DNA of 42,565 nt, taken from positions 1-42,565 of the forward strand of contig JAOPWU010000076.1 in assembly GCA_025965515.1 (NCBI GenBank). The letters are read 5' to 3'. Made by a program: the position numbers and the translations under genes. Below the pieces are notes generated by a model. That model was not told the DNA's origin. It made no database searches and saw only the letters and a list, made by a program, of their open reading frames with translations. Positions 16,484 to 24,898 of this stretch are shown here, in pieces. The stretch is from Mycobacterium sp. (lineage in GTDB: Bacteria; Actinomycetota; Actinomycetes; RYN-182). How positions within the stretch are numbered: the first letter of the stretch is position 1; the number at the start of each line of letters is the position of its first letter.

Positions 16484-17776
16484 ATGACCTCGACGCCCAC
16501 CGCCACGCTGGCCGGCCCCCCGGGAGGAGCCGGCACCGCAGCCAAGCCCCGCCCCGGCCCCCGGCGCGCGCCGCTCCGCGTCCAGCCCGGGCGACCCCTG
16601 CTCGACCTCGTGGTCCCCGTCCACAACGAGGAACACGACCTGGAACCCTGCATCCGCCGTGTGGCCGCCTACCTTGCCGAGCACGTGCCGTACCCGTGCC
16701 AGATCACGATCGCGGACAACGGCAGCACCGACAGGACCCTGCGCGTCGCCCGACGGCTCGAGACGGAGCTGGCCGCGGTCGCGGTGCTGCACCTGGCCGA
16801 GAAGGGCCGGGGCCGCGCCCTGCACGCCGCCTGGTCGGCGTCCGAGGCGCAGGTTCTCGCCTACACGGACGTCGACCTGTCGACGGACCTCGCGGCTCTG
16901 CTCCCGCTCATCGCGCCGCTGATCAGCGGCCACTCCGACCTGGCGATCGGCAGCCGGCTGTCCCGCAGCTCGCGGGTGGTGCGCGGGGCGAAGCGCGAGG
17001 TGATCTCCCGCTGCTACAACCTGATCCTGCGCGGCGCGCTGTCCGCACGGTTCACCGACGCCCAGTGCGGCTTCAAGGCCATCCGCGCCGACGTGGCCGC
17101 CGACCTGCTGCCGCTCGTCGCCGACACCGGGTGGTTCTTCGACACCGAGCTGCTGGTGCTGGCCGAGCGCTCCGGGCTGCGCATCCACGAGGTGCCGGTC
17201 GACTGGGTCGACGACCCGGACAGCCGCGTCGACATCCTCGCGACGGCAGCGGCCGACCTGCAGGGCGTCTGGCGGGTCGGCCGGGCGCTGGCCCACGGCG
17301 ACCTTCCCGTCGCCCGGCTGCGGGAGCAGATCGGGCGCGGCGCCCTGCCGGTCGAGGCGGTGCCCGGCGTCCCCGCCGGGCTGCCGCGGCAGCTGGCCCG
17401 GTTCGTCGCGATCGGGGTCGCCAGCACCCTGGCCTACCTGGTGCTCTACCTGGCCCTGCGCGGCACCGTCGGCGCCCAGGCCGCCAACCTCGTGGCGCTG
17501 CTGCTCACGGCGGTCGCGAACACCGCGGCGAACCGACGGCTGACGTTCGGCGTCGCCGGGCGCAGCGGCGCGGCGCGCCACCAGCTGCAGGGCCTCGTGG
17601 TCTTCGGCCTCGGGCTCGGGCTGACCAGCGGCGCGCTCGCGCTGCTGAGCGCGGCGAGCGCGCGCCCCTCCCGGCTCGTGGAGGCGGCGGTCCTGGTCGC
17701 CGCCAACCTCGCCGCCACCGTCCTGCGATTCCTGCTCTTCCGCGCCTGGGTCTTCCGTCCGGGGCGTGCCGCATGA
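16484..17776 (+). CDS. GT2 glycosyltransferase fused to GtrA-like membrane domain
   Basis: A 430-residue two-domain protein. Residues about 38-270 are a dolichol-phosphate-mannose-synthase-like GT2 domain: VVPVHNEEHDLE, ADNGSTDRT, the acidic DVDLSTDL metal site and AQCGFKAIRAD. It should load a sugar onto a polyprenyl phosphate at the inner face. Residues about 295-428 form four membrane helices of the GtrA type, proposed to flip or hold the lipid-linked sugar. It overlaps the following gene's possible ATG (17773) by ATGA. Together with that GT39 enzyme it makes a donor-synthesis plus transfer pair. Confidence 0.9.
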   Translation: MTSTPTATLAGPPGGAGTAAKPRPGPRRAPLRVQPGRPLLDLVVPVHNEEHDLEPCIRRVAAYLAEHVPYPCQITIADNGSTDRTLRVARRLETELAAVAVLHLAEKGRGRALHAAWSASEAQVLAYTDVDLSTDLAALLPLIAPLISGHSDLAIGSRLSRSSRVVRGAKREVISRCYNLILRGALSARFTDAQCGFKAIRADVAADLLPLVADTGWFFDTELLVLAERSGLRIHEVPVDWVDDPDSRVDILATAAADLQGVWRVGRALAHGDLPVARLREQIGRGALPVEAVPGVPAGLPRQLARFVAIGVASTLAYLVLYLALRGTVGAQAANLVALLLTAVANTAANRRLTFGVAGRSGAARHQLQGLVVFGLGLGLTSGALALLSAASARPSRLVEAAVLVAANLAATVLRFLLFRAWVFRPGRAA

Positions 17777-17829
17777 GCCCGCTTCCACCGCCCGCCCACC
17801 CGACCGCACCCCCTGCCGAGGAGACCGCC

Positions 17830-19902
17830 ATGGGACTCACCACGACGGCGGCCCCCGTCCGCCCGCAGCCCCGCCCGACGCCCCCGCCCGTCGCCGTCGG
17901 CCCGCCGCAGCGCAGCCGCGGGCAGCGCCTCGTCCGCGGCGCCGAGGGCGATCCCCGCTGGGCCCGCCCGGCGCTGCTCAGCCTGCTGGTGGCGACCGCC
18001 GTCCTGTACCTCTGGGACCTGTCGGCCTCGGGCTGGGCGAACAGCTTCTACTCCGCCGCCGTGCAGGCGGGCACCCAGAGCTGGAAGGCGTTCTTCTTCG
18101 GCTCGCTGGACGCCGGCAACGCCATCACGGTCGACAAGCCGCCGATGAGCCTGTGGCCGATGGAGCTCTCCGGCCGGCTCTTCGGCTTCTCCAGCTGGAG
18201 CATGCTGGTGCCGCAGGCCCTCGAGGGCGTCGCCGCCGTCGGGCTGCTGTACGGCGCTGTCCGGCGGGTGTCCGGCCACGCAGCCGGGCTGGTCGCCGGC
18301 GCCGTCCTCGCCCTGACGCCCGCCGCCGTGCTCATGTTCCGGTTCAACAACCCCGACGCGCTGCTGGTCCTGGAGCTCGTCGCCGCGGCCTACTGCGTCA
18401 CCCGGGCGCTGGAGAAGGCCGGCACCCGCTGGATCGTCGCCGCCGGCATCCTGTTGGGCTTCGGCTTCATCACGAAGATGGGGCAGGCGCTGCTGGTCCT
18501 GCCGGCCCTCGGGCTCGGCTACCTGATCGCGGCCCCGACCTCGCTCGGCCGCCGGCTGCTGCAGCTGTTCCTCGGCTGGACGGCGTTGCTGGTGGGCGCG
18601 GGCTGGTACGTGCTCGCCGTGGCCCTGACCCCGGCCGCCGACCGCCCGTACATCGGCGGCTCCGGCAACAACTCGGTGCTGGGGCTGGCGTTCGGCTACA
18701 ACGGCCTCGGCCGGCTCTTCGGCGGCCAGGGCAACGGCGGCGGTGGGGGCGGCGGCGCCATGAGCGGCAACGCCCGGTTCGGCGGCACCACCGGGCTCAC
18801 CCGCGTCCTCTCCTCCGAGATGGGCCTCGAGGCGTCCTGGCTGCTGCCGGCCGCTCTCGTCGCGCTGGTCGCCGGGCTGGCCCTGACGCTGCGGCGCCAC
18901 CGCGGCGACCGGGCCCGGGCCGGCCTCGTCCTCTGGGGCGGCTGGCTGCTCGTCACCGCGCTGGTCTTCGACTACATGCAGGGCACGATCCACCCGTACT
19001 ACACGGTGGCCCTGGCCCCGGCCGTGGCCGCCTGTGTGGCCATCGGCGGTCAGCAGCTGTGGTCGGCGATGCGCCGCCCCGGCTCCTCGGGCGGCGCCGT
19101 CCGCACGCGGCTCGCGGCTCTCGTCGGACTCGCCGCGATGGTGATCGCCACCGTGGTCTGGGACGTCCACCTGCTCCACCAGAGCAGCTGGAACACCTGG
19201 GAGCCGTACCCGCTGGTGGTCCTCGGCGCGCTGGCCATCGGCGGCCTCGTCGCTGCCGCCATGGGCGTCCGGCGGGCGATGGCCGTCGCCGCGCTCAGCG
19301 GGGCGCTGACCCTGGGCGGCGGCACCGCCGCGTGGGGCGTCGCCACCGCGGCGGCCTCCCACACCGGCTCCATCCCCTCCAGCGGCCCTAGTTCCTCGGC
19401 CGGCGCGATGGGCGGGCCCGGCGGTGGCTTCGGCGGCGGGGCCACCGGGACCCGGCCGGCGCTGCCGGGCGGCGCGACCGGCGCGACGAGGGGCGGGTTC
19501 CCGGGCGGCAGCACGACCGGCCGCATGACCGGCCGCATGGCGGGTGGCCCCGGTGGTGACACCGCCACCAACTCCGCGCTGACGGCGCTGCTGAAGGCGA
19601 GCACCACCCGCTGGGCGGCTGCGACCTCCGGGGCGCAGAGCGCGGCGTCGCTGGAGCTCGCGAGCGGCGCCTCGGTGATCGGGATCGGTGGCTTCACCGG
19701 CACCGACAACGCGCCCACCTTGGCGCAGTTCCGGTCCTACGTGGCCCAGGGGCTGGTCCACTACTTCGTGGGCGGCCAGGGCGGGGGCTTCGGCGGCGGG
19801 CAGGACGCGGCCGGCATCGCGACCTGGGTCGCGGCGCACTACACGGCAACGACGGTCGGTGGGCAGACGGTCTACGACCTGACGCAGCCGGCGAGCTCCT
19901 AG
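17830..19902 (+). CDS. GT39-type (ArnT/PMT-like, YkcB-like) membrane mannosyltransferase
   Basis: A membrane glycosyltransferase using polyprenyl-phosphate sugar on the outer face. It has about ten hydrophobic segments, an early acidic loop (FGSLDAGNAITVDKPP) characteristic of the family, then HPYYTVALAPA. A long extracytoplasmic region follows, starting Gly-rich (GGPGGGFGGG) and ending in a folded C-terminal domain (IGIGGFTGTDNAP, GLVHYFVGG) typical of YkcA/YkcB-like enzymes. I choose ATG 17830 because GAGGAG lies 6 bases before it (690 residues). ATG 17773, overlapping the upstream stop, would give 709 residues and is the alternative. The upstream GT2-GtrA protein probably supplies its lipid-linked donor. 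Confidence 0.9.
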   Translation: MGLTTTAAPVRPQPRPTPPPVAVGPPQRSRGQRLVRGAEGDPRWARPALLSLLVATAVLYLWDLSASGWANSFYSAAVQAGTQSWKAFFFGSLDAGNAITVDKPPMSLWPMELSGRLFGFSSWSMLVPQALEGVAAVGLLYGAVRRVSGHAAGLVAGAVLALTPAAVLMFRFNNPDALLVLELVAAAYCVTRALEKAGTRWIVAAGILLGFGFITKMGQALLVLPALGLGYLIAAPTSLGRRLLQLFLGWTALLVGAGWYVLAVALTPAADRPYIGGSGNNSVLGLAFGYNGLGRLFGGQGNGGGGGGGAMSGNARFGGTTGLTRVLSSEMGLEASWLLPAALVALVAGLALTLRRHRGDRARAGLVLWGGWLLVTALVFDYMQGTIHPYYTVALAPAVAACVAIGGQQLWSAMRRPGSSGGAVRTRLAALVGLAAMVIATVVWDVHLLHQSSWNTWEPYPLVVLGALAIGGLVAAAMGVRRAMAVAALSGALTLGGGTAAWGVATAAASHTGSIPSSGPSSSAGAMGGPGGGFGGGATGTRPALPGGATGATRGGFPGGSTTGRMTGRMAGGPGGDTATNSALTALLKASTTRWAAATSGAQSAASLELASGASVIGIGGFTGTDNAPTLAQFRSYVAQGLVHYFVGGQGGGFGGGQDAAGIATWVAAHYTATTVGGQTVYDLTQPASS

Positions 19903-19956
19903 GGTGGGGCGGCTGGTGCCGGCGGGGTCGCCGCCCGTCCGCGAGAGGATGGCCCC

Positions 19957-20688
19957 GTGCTCGTCCTGCTCCCGCCCAGCAAGGGCAAGGCCCCCGACCC
20001 GCCCCGCGCACCGCTGTGGGACCCGGCGCAGCTCTCGTTCCCCCAGCTCGCGGAGCTGCGCGCCGAGCTCCTGGCCGCCGAGCCGGACCGGGACCCCGGC
20101 GCGCTGCCCGCCCTGCTCCGCTACTCCGGCGTCCTCTACGACGCGCTCGACGCGCGCACCCTGCGCCGCGGCGCCGACCATGCGCTCGTCGCCGGCCGGC
20201 TGTTCGGGCTGGTCCGGGGCAGCGACCCGCTGCCCCGCACCCTGGCCTCGGAGGACCCGCCCCCCGGCACCAACCCCGCCGCCCGGTGGCGGCCGCTGCT
20301 CACGCCGCTGCTGGCGGAGCTCGTCGCCGACCACCTGCTCGTCGACCTCCGCTCGGCGACGGTGAAGAGCTTCGGCCGCCTCCCCGCCTCCGGGGTCGTC
20401 GTCGAGCCCGCCTACGCGCCGCCCGGCGTGCCCGCGGCCGACGCCCGCGCCGCCCCCAGCCACACCGGCAAGCACCTGCGCGGGCTGGTCGCCCGCTGGC
20501 TCCTGGCCGCTGCCCCGACCCGCCGCGGCGAGGCGCTGACCCCCGACGGGCGGGGCCGCGCGCGCCTCGCCACGCTCCTGGCCCGGCACGCCGCGGCGGC
20601 CGGCCTCGAGCTGGCGGCCGACGACCGCCGGCTCCGGGTGGTCACGCGCACGACGGTCGCCGCGCAGATCGGCCAACCGGTCGGCTGA
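19957..20688 (+). CDS. yaaA: YaaA family peroxide-stress protein
   Basis: A 243-residue protein of the YaaA (DUF328/UPF0246) family, which in E. coli lowers free iron and protects DNA under hydrogen peroxide stress. The family start LVLLPPSKGK is present, then RYSGVLYDALDA, VRGSDPLPRT and LVDLRS, and SHTGKHLRG near the C-terminus. GTG at 19957 gives the conserved N-terminus directly. It stands alone between the mannosyltransferase and the second two-component system. Confidence 0.88.
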   Translation: MLVLLPPSKGKAPDPPRAPLWDPAQLSFPQLAELRAELLAAEPDRDPGALPALLRYSGVLYDALDARTLRRGADHALVAGRLFGLVRGSDPLPRTLASEDPPPGTNPAARWRPLLTPLLAELVADHLLVDLRSATVKSFGRLPASGVVVEPAYAPPGVPAADARAAPSHTGKHLRGLVARWLLAAAPTRRGEALTPDGRGRARLATLLARHAAAAGLELAADDRRLRVVTRTTVAAQIGQPVG

Positions 20689-20720
20689 GCCGCCCCTCCG
20701 GGCGCACACTGGCAGAGGTG

Positions 20721-20749
20721 GTCCAGCGGGCGTCCAGCGCGCTCCCAGC
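20721..20749 (+). promoter_or_regulatory. Three 11-bp-period direct repeats upstream of response regulator 2
   Basis: GTCCAGC at 20721-20727, GTCCAGC at 20732-20738 and TCCCAGC at 20743-20749 recur at exactly 11 bp, starting 116 bases before the regulator start. This is the architecture of PhoP/OmpR-type boxes, so autoregulation is likely. Confidence 0.55.
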
Positions 20750-20836
20750 TTCGACGCGCAGGCTCGGTGCACCAGCCCGAGTGCCTCAGTGCTCGGATCC
20801 CGCCGGGAGCATCCCGGCCGTGCAGGAGGTAATGCA

Positions 20837-21550
20837 GTGACGGTCGCGACACCCGGTACCGGAGCCAAGCTGCTGGTCGTCGACGACGAGCCGGCCATCG
20901 TGGACCTCCTGTCGGCCTCCCTGAGGTTCGTCGGGTTCGACGTCGTCACGGCCACGACCGGCGCGGAGGCGCTCGCCGCGGCGGAGCAGCACCGGCCGGA
21001 CATGCTCGTCCTCGACGTGATGCTCCCCGACCTCGACGGCTTCGAGGTGACGCGCCAGCTGCGCTCCTCGGGCACCCGCGTCCCGGTCCTCTTCCTCACC
21101 GCCCGCGACGGCACGGACGACAAGGTCGCCGGCCTCACCGTCGGCGGCGACGACTACGTCACGAAGCCGTTCAGCCTCGAGGAGGTCGTCGCCCGCATCC
21201 GCGCCGTGCTGCGCCGGGTCCGCGACGAGGACACCGCGCAGGACGACGGCCGGCTGCGCTTCGCCGACCTCGAGATGGACGAGGACAGCCACGAGGTGTG
21301 GCGGGCCGGGGAGCTCGTGCAGCTCACGCCGACCGAGTTCACGCTGCTCCGGTACCTGATGCTGAACTCCGGCAAGGTGCTGTCGAAGTCGCAGATCCTC
21401 GACCACGTGTGGCACTACGACTTCGGCGGCGACGCCGGCATCGTCGAGTCCTACATCTCCTACCTGCGCAAGAAGATCGACAAGGCGCAGCCCCCGCTCA
21501 TCCACACCCTGCGCGGCGTCGGCTACAGCCTGCGTCTGCCCCGGGTGTAG
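20837..21550 (+). CDS. OmpR/PhoB-family response regulator (system 2)
   Basis: A 237-residue response regulator. The receiver domain has VVDDEP, the phospho-acceptor Asp60 in VLDVMLPDLDG, and Lys110 in DDYVTKPFS. The winged-helix domain carries LTPTEFTLLRYLM and ends with LRGVGYSLRLP. The GTG start at 20837 is fixed by a strong AGGAGGT (20824-20830). The downstream kinase gene starts 2 bases after its stop. It is a paralogue of the regulator at 12982. Three 11-bp repeats upstream suggest autoregulation. Confidence 0.94.
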   Translation: MTVATPGTGAKLLVVDDEPAIVDLLSASLRFVGFDVVTATTGAEALAAAEQHRPDMLVLDVMLPDLDGFEVTRQLRSSGTRVPVLFLTARDGTDDKVAGLTVGGDDYVTKPFSLEEVVARIRAVLRRVRDEDTAQDDGRLRFADLEMDEDSHEVWRAGELVQLTPTEFTLLRYLMLNSGKVLSKSQILDHVWHYDFGGDAGIVESYISYLRKKIDKAQPPLIHTLRGVGYSLRLPRV

Positions 21551-21552
21551 CC

Positions 21553-23244
21553 GTGCCCGTGCACGGATCCGGGCTGTCGCCGGCCCCGGCGGGGTCGGCG
21601 GCGTCCCCCGGCTCCGGGCACGGTCCCGACACCGGCGCGACCCCGGACGGGGACGACGGCCTGGCCACCGTCCCGGCCGTGCCGGGCTGGCTGGCCGGCG
21701 GCCCCGACGAGCCCCCACCGCCGCGGCCGTCGCGCTCGTCCAGGCTCCGCCGGGCGCTCGCCGCGGTGCACCGGGCGCAGGCGCCCCGCTCGCTGCGGGT
21801 CCGGTTGCTCGCCGGCCTGCTGGTCCTCGTGGCGGTCGGCGTGACCGCCGCCGATGCCGTGGCCGTGCAGCGGATGCGTTCGTTCCTCATCCAGCGGACC
21901 GACGCCCAGCTCGCCCTCGCGGCGCCGCAGATCACCCGCCCCGGGCCGTCCGCCCGCCAGAGCGGTGAGCTGTCGAGCTACCTGGTGCAGGTGTTCGAGG
22001 CGGACGGCGCCCTCAACGCCGCCCTCTCGCGGGCACCGCTGGGCCGCTCGCCGCAGGACCTGAACCTGCCCGACCTGACCAGCGCCGAGGTCGCCGCGCT
22101 GGACGGGCAGTTCTTCACCGCCCGGGCCACCGACGGTGAGCGCTACCGCGTGCTGATCCAGGCCGGCCACATCATCAATCAGCAGGACGGCACCAGCCGG
22201 CCCGCCGGAATCGTCATCGCCGTGTCGCTGGCGAACGTGGACGCCACGGCGCACTACGTGATCGTGGTCGACCTGATCGTCCTGTTCATCGTGCTGCTGG
22301 CGCTGCTCGCGCTCGGCGTGATCGTCGTGCGGGTGGGGCTGCGGCCGCTGGAGGACATGCGGCGCACCGCGGAGCGGATCGCGGCCGGGGACCTGACGCA
22401 GCGCGTCACCACCGACGACGACCGCACCGAGGTGGGGCGCCTCGGCCAGACACTGAACGGCATGCTCACCCAGATCGAGACGGCGTTCGCGGAGCGGACC
22501 GCCTCGGAGGAACGGCTTCGGCGCTTCGTCGCCGACGCGAGCCACGAGCTCCGCACCCCGCTGACGTCGATCCGCGGCTTCGCCGAGCTGTTCCGGGCCG
22601 GTGCCGCGGAGGATCCCGAGACGCTCGCCCGTGTGATGCGCCGCATCGAGGACGAGGCGAAGCGGATGGGTCTGCTCGTCGAGGACCTGCTGCTGCTGGC
22701 CCGGCTGGACCAGCAGCGGCCGCTGGAGCGGACCCCCGTCGACCTGGTGGCGCTGGCCTCCGACGCGGTCCACGACGCGGGCGCCGTCGACCCGGGCCGG
22801 CCGCTGACGCTGGCCATCCCCGAGCACCTGGTCGTCCTCGGTGACGAGATGCGGCTGCGGCAGGTGGTCGGCAACCTGGTGACCAACGCGCTGCGCCACA
22901 CCCCGGAGGGCACGCCGGTGACCGTGCGCCTGGCGGCCGGCGACGGCGAGGCCGTACTGGAGGTGTCCGACGCTGGGCCCGGCCTGGCGCCGGACGTGGC
23001 GGAGCGCGTCTTCGAGCGCTTCTACCGGGTCGACCCCTCGCGCACCCGTGCGCAGGGGGTGACGAAGGGCGGTGGCAGCGGCCTCGGCCTGTCGATCGTC
23101 GCGGCCGTGGTGGCCGCGCACGGGGGCCGCGTCGACCTGGAGACCATGCCGGGCGAGGGCGCCACGTTCCGGGTGTCCCTGCCGCTCCCCGGGCCGGGCG
23201 CGCTGCCGGCGGCGACCGCGGGAGTGCTGCCCGCCGATCACTAG
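21553..23244 (+). CDS. Sensor histidine kinase (system 2)
   Basis: A 563-residue kinase partnering the preceding regulator. It has an unusually long cytosolic N-terminus (about 80 residues, Gly/Pro/Asp-rich), a helix at about 84-102, an extracytoplasmic domain to about 236, and a second helix at about 237-260. A HAMP domain, His331 in ADASHELRTPLTSIRGF, the N box VVGNLVTNALRHT and G boxes DAGPGLAPD and GSGLGLSIV follow. GTG at 21553 directly follows the regulator stop, but no ribosome site is obvious, so an internal start (the family core begins near SLRVRLLAG) would also be possible. Confidence 0.92.
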   Translation: MPVHGSGLSPAPAGSAASPGSGHGPDTGATPDGDDGLATVPAVPGWLAGGPDEPPPPRPSRSSRLRRALAAVHRAQAPRSLRVRLLAGLLVLVAVGVTAADAVAVQRMRSFLIQRTDAQLALAAPQITRPGPSARQSGELSSYLVQVFEADGALNAALSRAPLGRSPQDLNLPDLTSAEVAALDGQFFTARATDGERYRVLIQAGHIINQQDGTSRPAGIVIAVSLANVDATAHYVIVVDLIVLFIVLLALLALGVIVVRVGLRPLEDMRRTAERIAAGDLTQRVTTDDDRTEVGRLGQTLNGMLTQIETAFAERTASEERLRRFVADASHELRTPLTSIRGFAELFRAGAAEDPETLARVMRRIEDEAKRMGLLVEDLLLLARLDQQRPLERTPVDLVALASDAVHDAGAVDPGRPLTLAIPEHLVVLGDEMRLRQVVGNLVTNALRHTPEGTPVTVRLAAGDGEAVLEVSDAGPGLAPDVAERVFERFYRVDPSRTRAQGVTKGGGSGLGLSIVAAVVAAHGGRVDLETMPGEGATFRVSLPLPGPGALPAATAGVLPADH

Positions 23245-23295
23245 ACTCGGGACGGCAGCGCGGCCCACCGCCCGTCGACGATCCCGGAGCCTGCC

Positions 23296-23784
23296 CTGAC
23301 GGAGCCCCCCGGTCTGCCCGCCACGGACCCTCGCCCGGCGCTGCCGGCCGACCCCGACCCGGCGCCGCGCCCCGCCCACCTGCGGCCGCCCCTGGCGGCC
23401 GTTGTCCTGCTCGGGGGCGTCGTGGGGACGCCGCTGCGGTACGCCGTCGGGCTGGCGCTGCCGACTCGACCGGGCGCCTGGCCCGGGGGCACGCTGGCGG
23501 TCAACCTGCTCGGCGCCTTCCTGCTGGGGGTGCTGCTGGAGACCCTGGTGCGGCGCGGGCCCGATGCGGGTGGCCGCCGCGTCCTGCGGCTCGGCCTGGG
23601 CACCGGGGTCCTCGGCAGCTTCACGACGTACAGCACGCTGGCCGTCGAGACGGACCTGCTGCTGCACGCCGCGCGCCCCGGCCTCGCGGCTGCGTACGCG
23701 CTCGTCTCCGTGGGGGCGGGGCTGCTGGCGTCCGGGCTCGGCATCGCCGCCGGCGCTGCCCGGCACCGGCGGGGGCACGGATGA
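23296..23784 (+). CDS. fluC: Fluoride channel FluC/CrcB, first copy
   Basis: Small membrane protein exporting fluoride as a dual-topology dimer. Four helices are visible, with the conserved Asn in GGTLAVNLLGAFLLG and the TYST segment of GVLGSFTTYSTLAVE. A GTG at 23422 would cut through the first helix (LAAVVLLGGVVGTPLRY), so the gene must start earlier. No ATG, GTG or TTG exists in frame between the previous stop (23242-23244) and 23422. The best candidate is CTG at 23296, with GGAG 6 bases before it, giving 162 residues with a hydrophilic 30-residue leader. It overlaps the second copy by ATGA. Proteomics could settle the start. Confidence 0.75.
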   Translation: MTEPPGLPATDPRPALPADPDPAPRPAHLRPPLAAVVLLGGVVGTPLRYAVGLALPTRPGAWPGGTLAVNLLGAFLLGVLLETLVRRGPDAGGRRVLRLGLGTGVLGSFTTYSTLAVETDLLLHAARPGLAAAYALVSVGAGLLASGLGIAAGAARHRRGHG

Positions 23785-24149
23785 TCGTCCTCGTGATGAG
23801 CCTGGCCGGCGGGCTGGGCGCCGTGGCGCGCTTCGCGCTGGACGGGCTGGTGGTGGCCCGCGCCGGGCGGCGCTTCCCCTACGGGACCCTGCTCATCAAC
23901 ATCAGCGGCTCCCTGCTGCTGGGCGTGCTCACCGGGCTGACGCTGGCGCACGGGGCCCCCACCGCGCTGCGCACGGTTGCGGGCACCGGGTTCTGCGGCG
24001 GCTATACGACGTTCAGCACCGCGAGCTTCGAGACCGTGCGGCTGCTGCAGGAGCGGCGGTGGGCCGCGGCGCTGGCCAACGGCGCCGGCACGCTGGTGCT
24101 GACCCTGCTGGCCGCTGCCCTCGGGCTGTGGGTGACCGGGGCGCTCTAG
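23781..24149 (+). CDS. fluC: Fluoride channel FluC/CrcB, second copy
   Basis: A 122-residue four-helix membrane protein of the FluC family. It has SLAGGLGAVARF at the N-terminus, the conserved Asn in YGTLLINISGSLLLG, and the pore motif GFCGGYTTFSTASFE. ATG at 23781 overlaps the stop of the first copy (ATGA), so the two are translated together. Paired fluC genes usually form a heterodimer with opposed subunits, which is the likely arrangement here. No fluoride riboswitch is recognisable upstream of the pair. Confidence 0.93.
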   Translation: MIVLVMSLAGGLGAVARFALDGLVVARAGRRFPYGTLLINISGSLLLGVLTGLTLAHGAPTALRTVAGTGFCGGYTTFSTASFETVRLLQERRWAAALANGAGTLVLTLLAAALGLWVTGAL

Positions 24150-24175
24150 GGGCCGGCGGCCCTATCCTGACGACC

Positions 24176-24385
24176 ATGGCTGCCTACGACTACCGCTGCC
24201 GGACCTGCGACACCCGGTTCGAGGTCCGCCGCGCGATCACCGACCCGGCGCCCGCCGCTGTCGCGTGCCCGGCCGGGCACACCGACACGACACGGCTCTT
24301 CGCCGCGCTGGCCGTGGCCGGATCCGCCGCGCAGCCCGCCGGCGCGGGCGGGGGCGGCTGCTGCGGCGGGGGCTGCTGCGGCTGA
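24176..24385 (+). CDS. FmdB-type zinc-ribbon protein
   Basis: A 69-residue protein. The N-terminal half is the FmdB/CxxC_CxxC_SSSS zinc ribbon: MAAYDYRCRTCDTRFEVRR with Cys8 and Cys11, then a second metal half-site around ACPAGH that has only one cysteine plus His. The C-terminus is Gly/Cys-rich (GGGGCCGGGCCG), a typical FmdB tail. Its function is unknown; homologues are annotated as putative regulatory proteins. It begins 26 bases after the fluoride channel stop and may be in the same transcript. Confidence 0.85.
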   Translation: MAAYDYRCRTCDTRFEVRRAITDPAPAAVACPAGHTDTTRLFAALAVAGSAAQPAGAGGGGCCGGGCCG

Positions 24386-24390
24386 GGCCG

Positions 24391-24843
24391 TCAGGCGGTC
24401 GCGGGGGCCTTCGCGGCCCGCGCCGCCGCCTTCGCCAGTCGCGCCACCAGGTGCTCGAGCGCCAGCTTCGCGCCCGGCGCCAGCGCCGCGGCCGCGCCCG
24501 GCACCCGGGCGCCGAAGCTGACCGTGTACGTCAGGCAGGTGGAGTCGTCGTTGTACGGCTCCACGAGCACCTCGCCGCGGTAGTTCCGCAGCGGCAGCCC
24601 GCTGCGCATCTCGTAGACCAGCCGGTGCGGCGGCTCCGAGACGACGATCTCCTCGACCGTGGTCAGCACCGGCGTGGTCAGCCGCCGCAGCGACCCGACG
24701 CCGTCGGGGTACCCGGCCCCCTCCTTCGTCCGCTCGGAGCTGGTGAAGGGGGTCCAGTCCCGCCACGTCGTGATGTCCGACAGCAGGTGCCAGACGGTCT
24801 CGGGCGGTGCGGCGATCTGTCGGGTGACGGTGAAGCGCGCCAT
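24391..24843 (-). CDS. SRPBCC (START-like) domain protein
   Basis: A 150-residue polyketide-cyclase/START-like ligand-binding protein. It begins VTRQIAAPPETVWHLLSDITTWRDWTPF (read as two adjoining stretches), a clear SRPBCC start, and continues with VVSEPPHRLVYEM. The C-terminal helix LALEHLVARLAKAAAR closes the hydrophobic pocket. ATG at 24843 is supported by AAAGG upstream. A further 23 residues in frame upstream are not family-like. The substrate is unknown. It is divergent from the thioredoxin-like gene across a gap with a perfect 16-bp dyad. Confidence 0.85.
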   Translation of the reverse strand: MARFTVTRQIAAPPETVWHLLSDITTWRDWTPFTSSERTKEGAGYPDGVGSLRRLTTPVLTTVEEIVVSEPPHRLVYEMRSGLPLRNYRGEVLVEPYNDDSTCLTYTVSFGARVPGAAAALAPGAKLALEHLVARLAKAAARAAKAPATA

Positions 24844-24898
24844 CGTGGGCCTTTCTGCTGCTCGGGCCGTGCGGGTGATCAGCAGGACTCTGCCACGA

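Noticed and set aside
19417-19550. Tandem DNA repeat in the Gly-rich part of the GT39 gene
   Set aside because: The pattern comes from GGC/GGT glycine codons and is not a regular repeat at DNA level.
17446-21138. A 1230-codon minus-strand frame across the mannosyltransferase and YaaA genes
   Set aside because: Same reason: it is opposite recognisable genes and has no domain-like sequence or start signal.
23245-23295. Fluoride riboswitch before the fluC pair
   Set aside because: The 51-base gap lacks the conserved pseudoknot sequences of the crcB motif.
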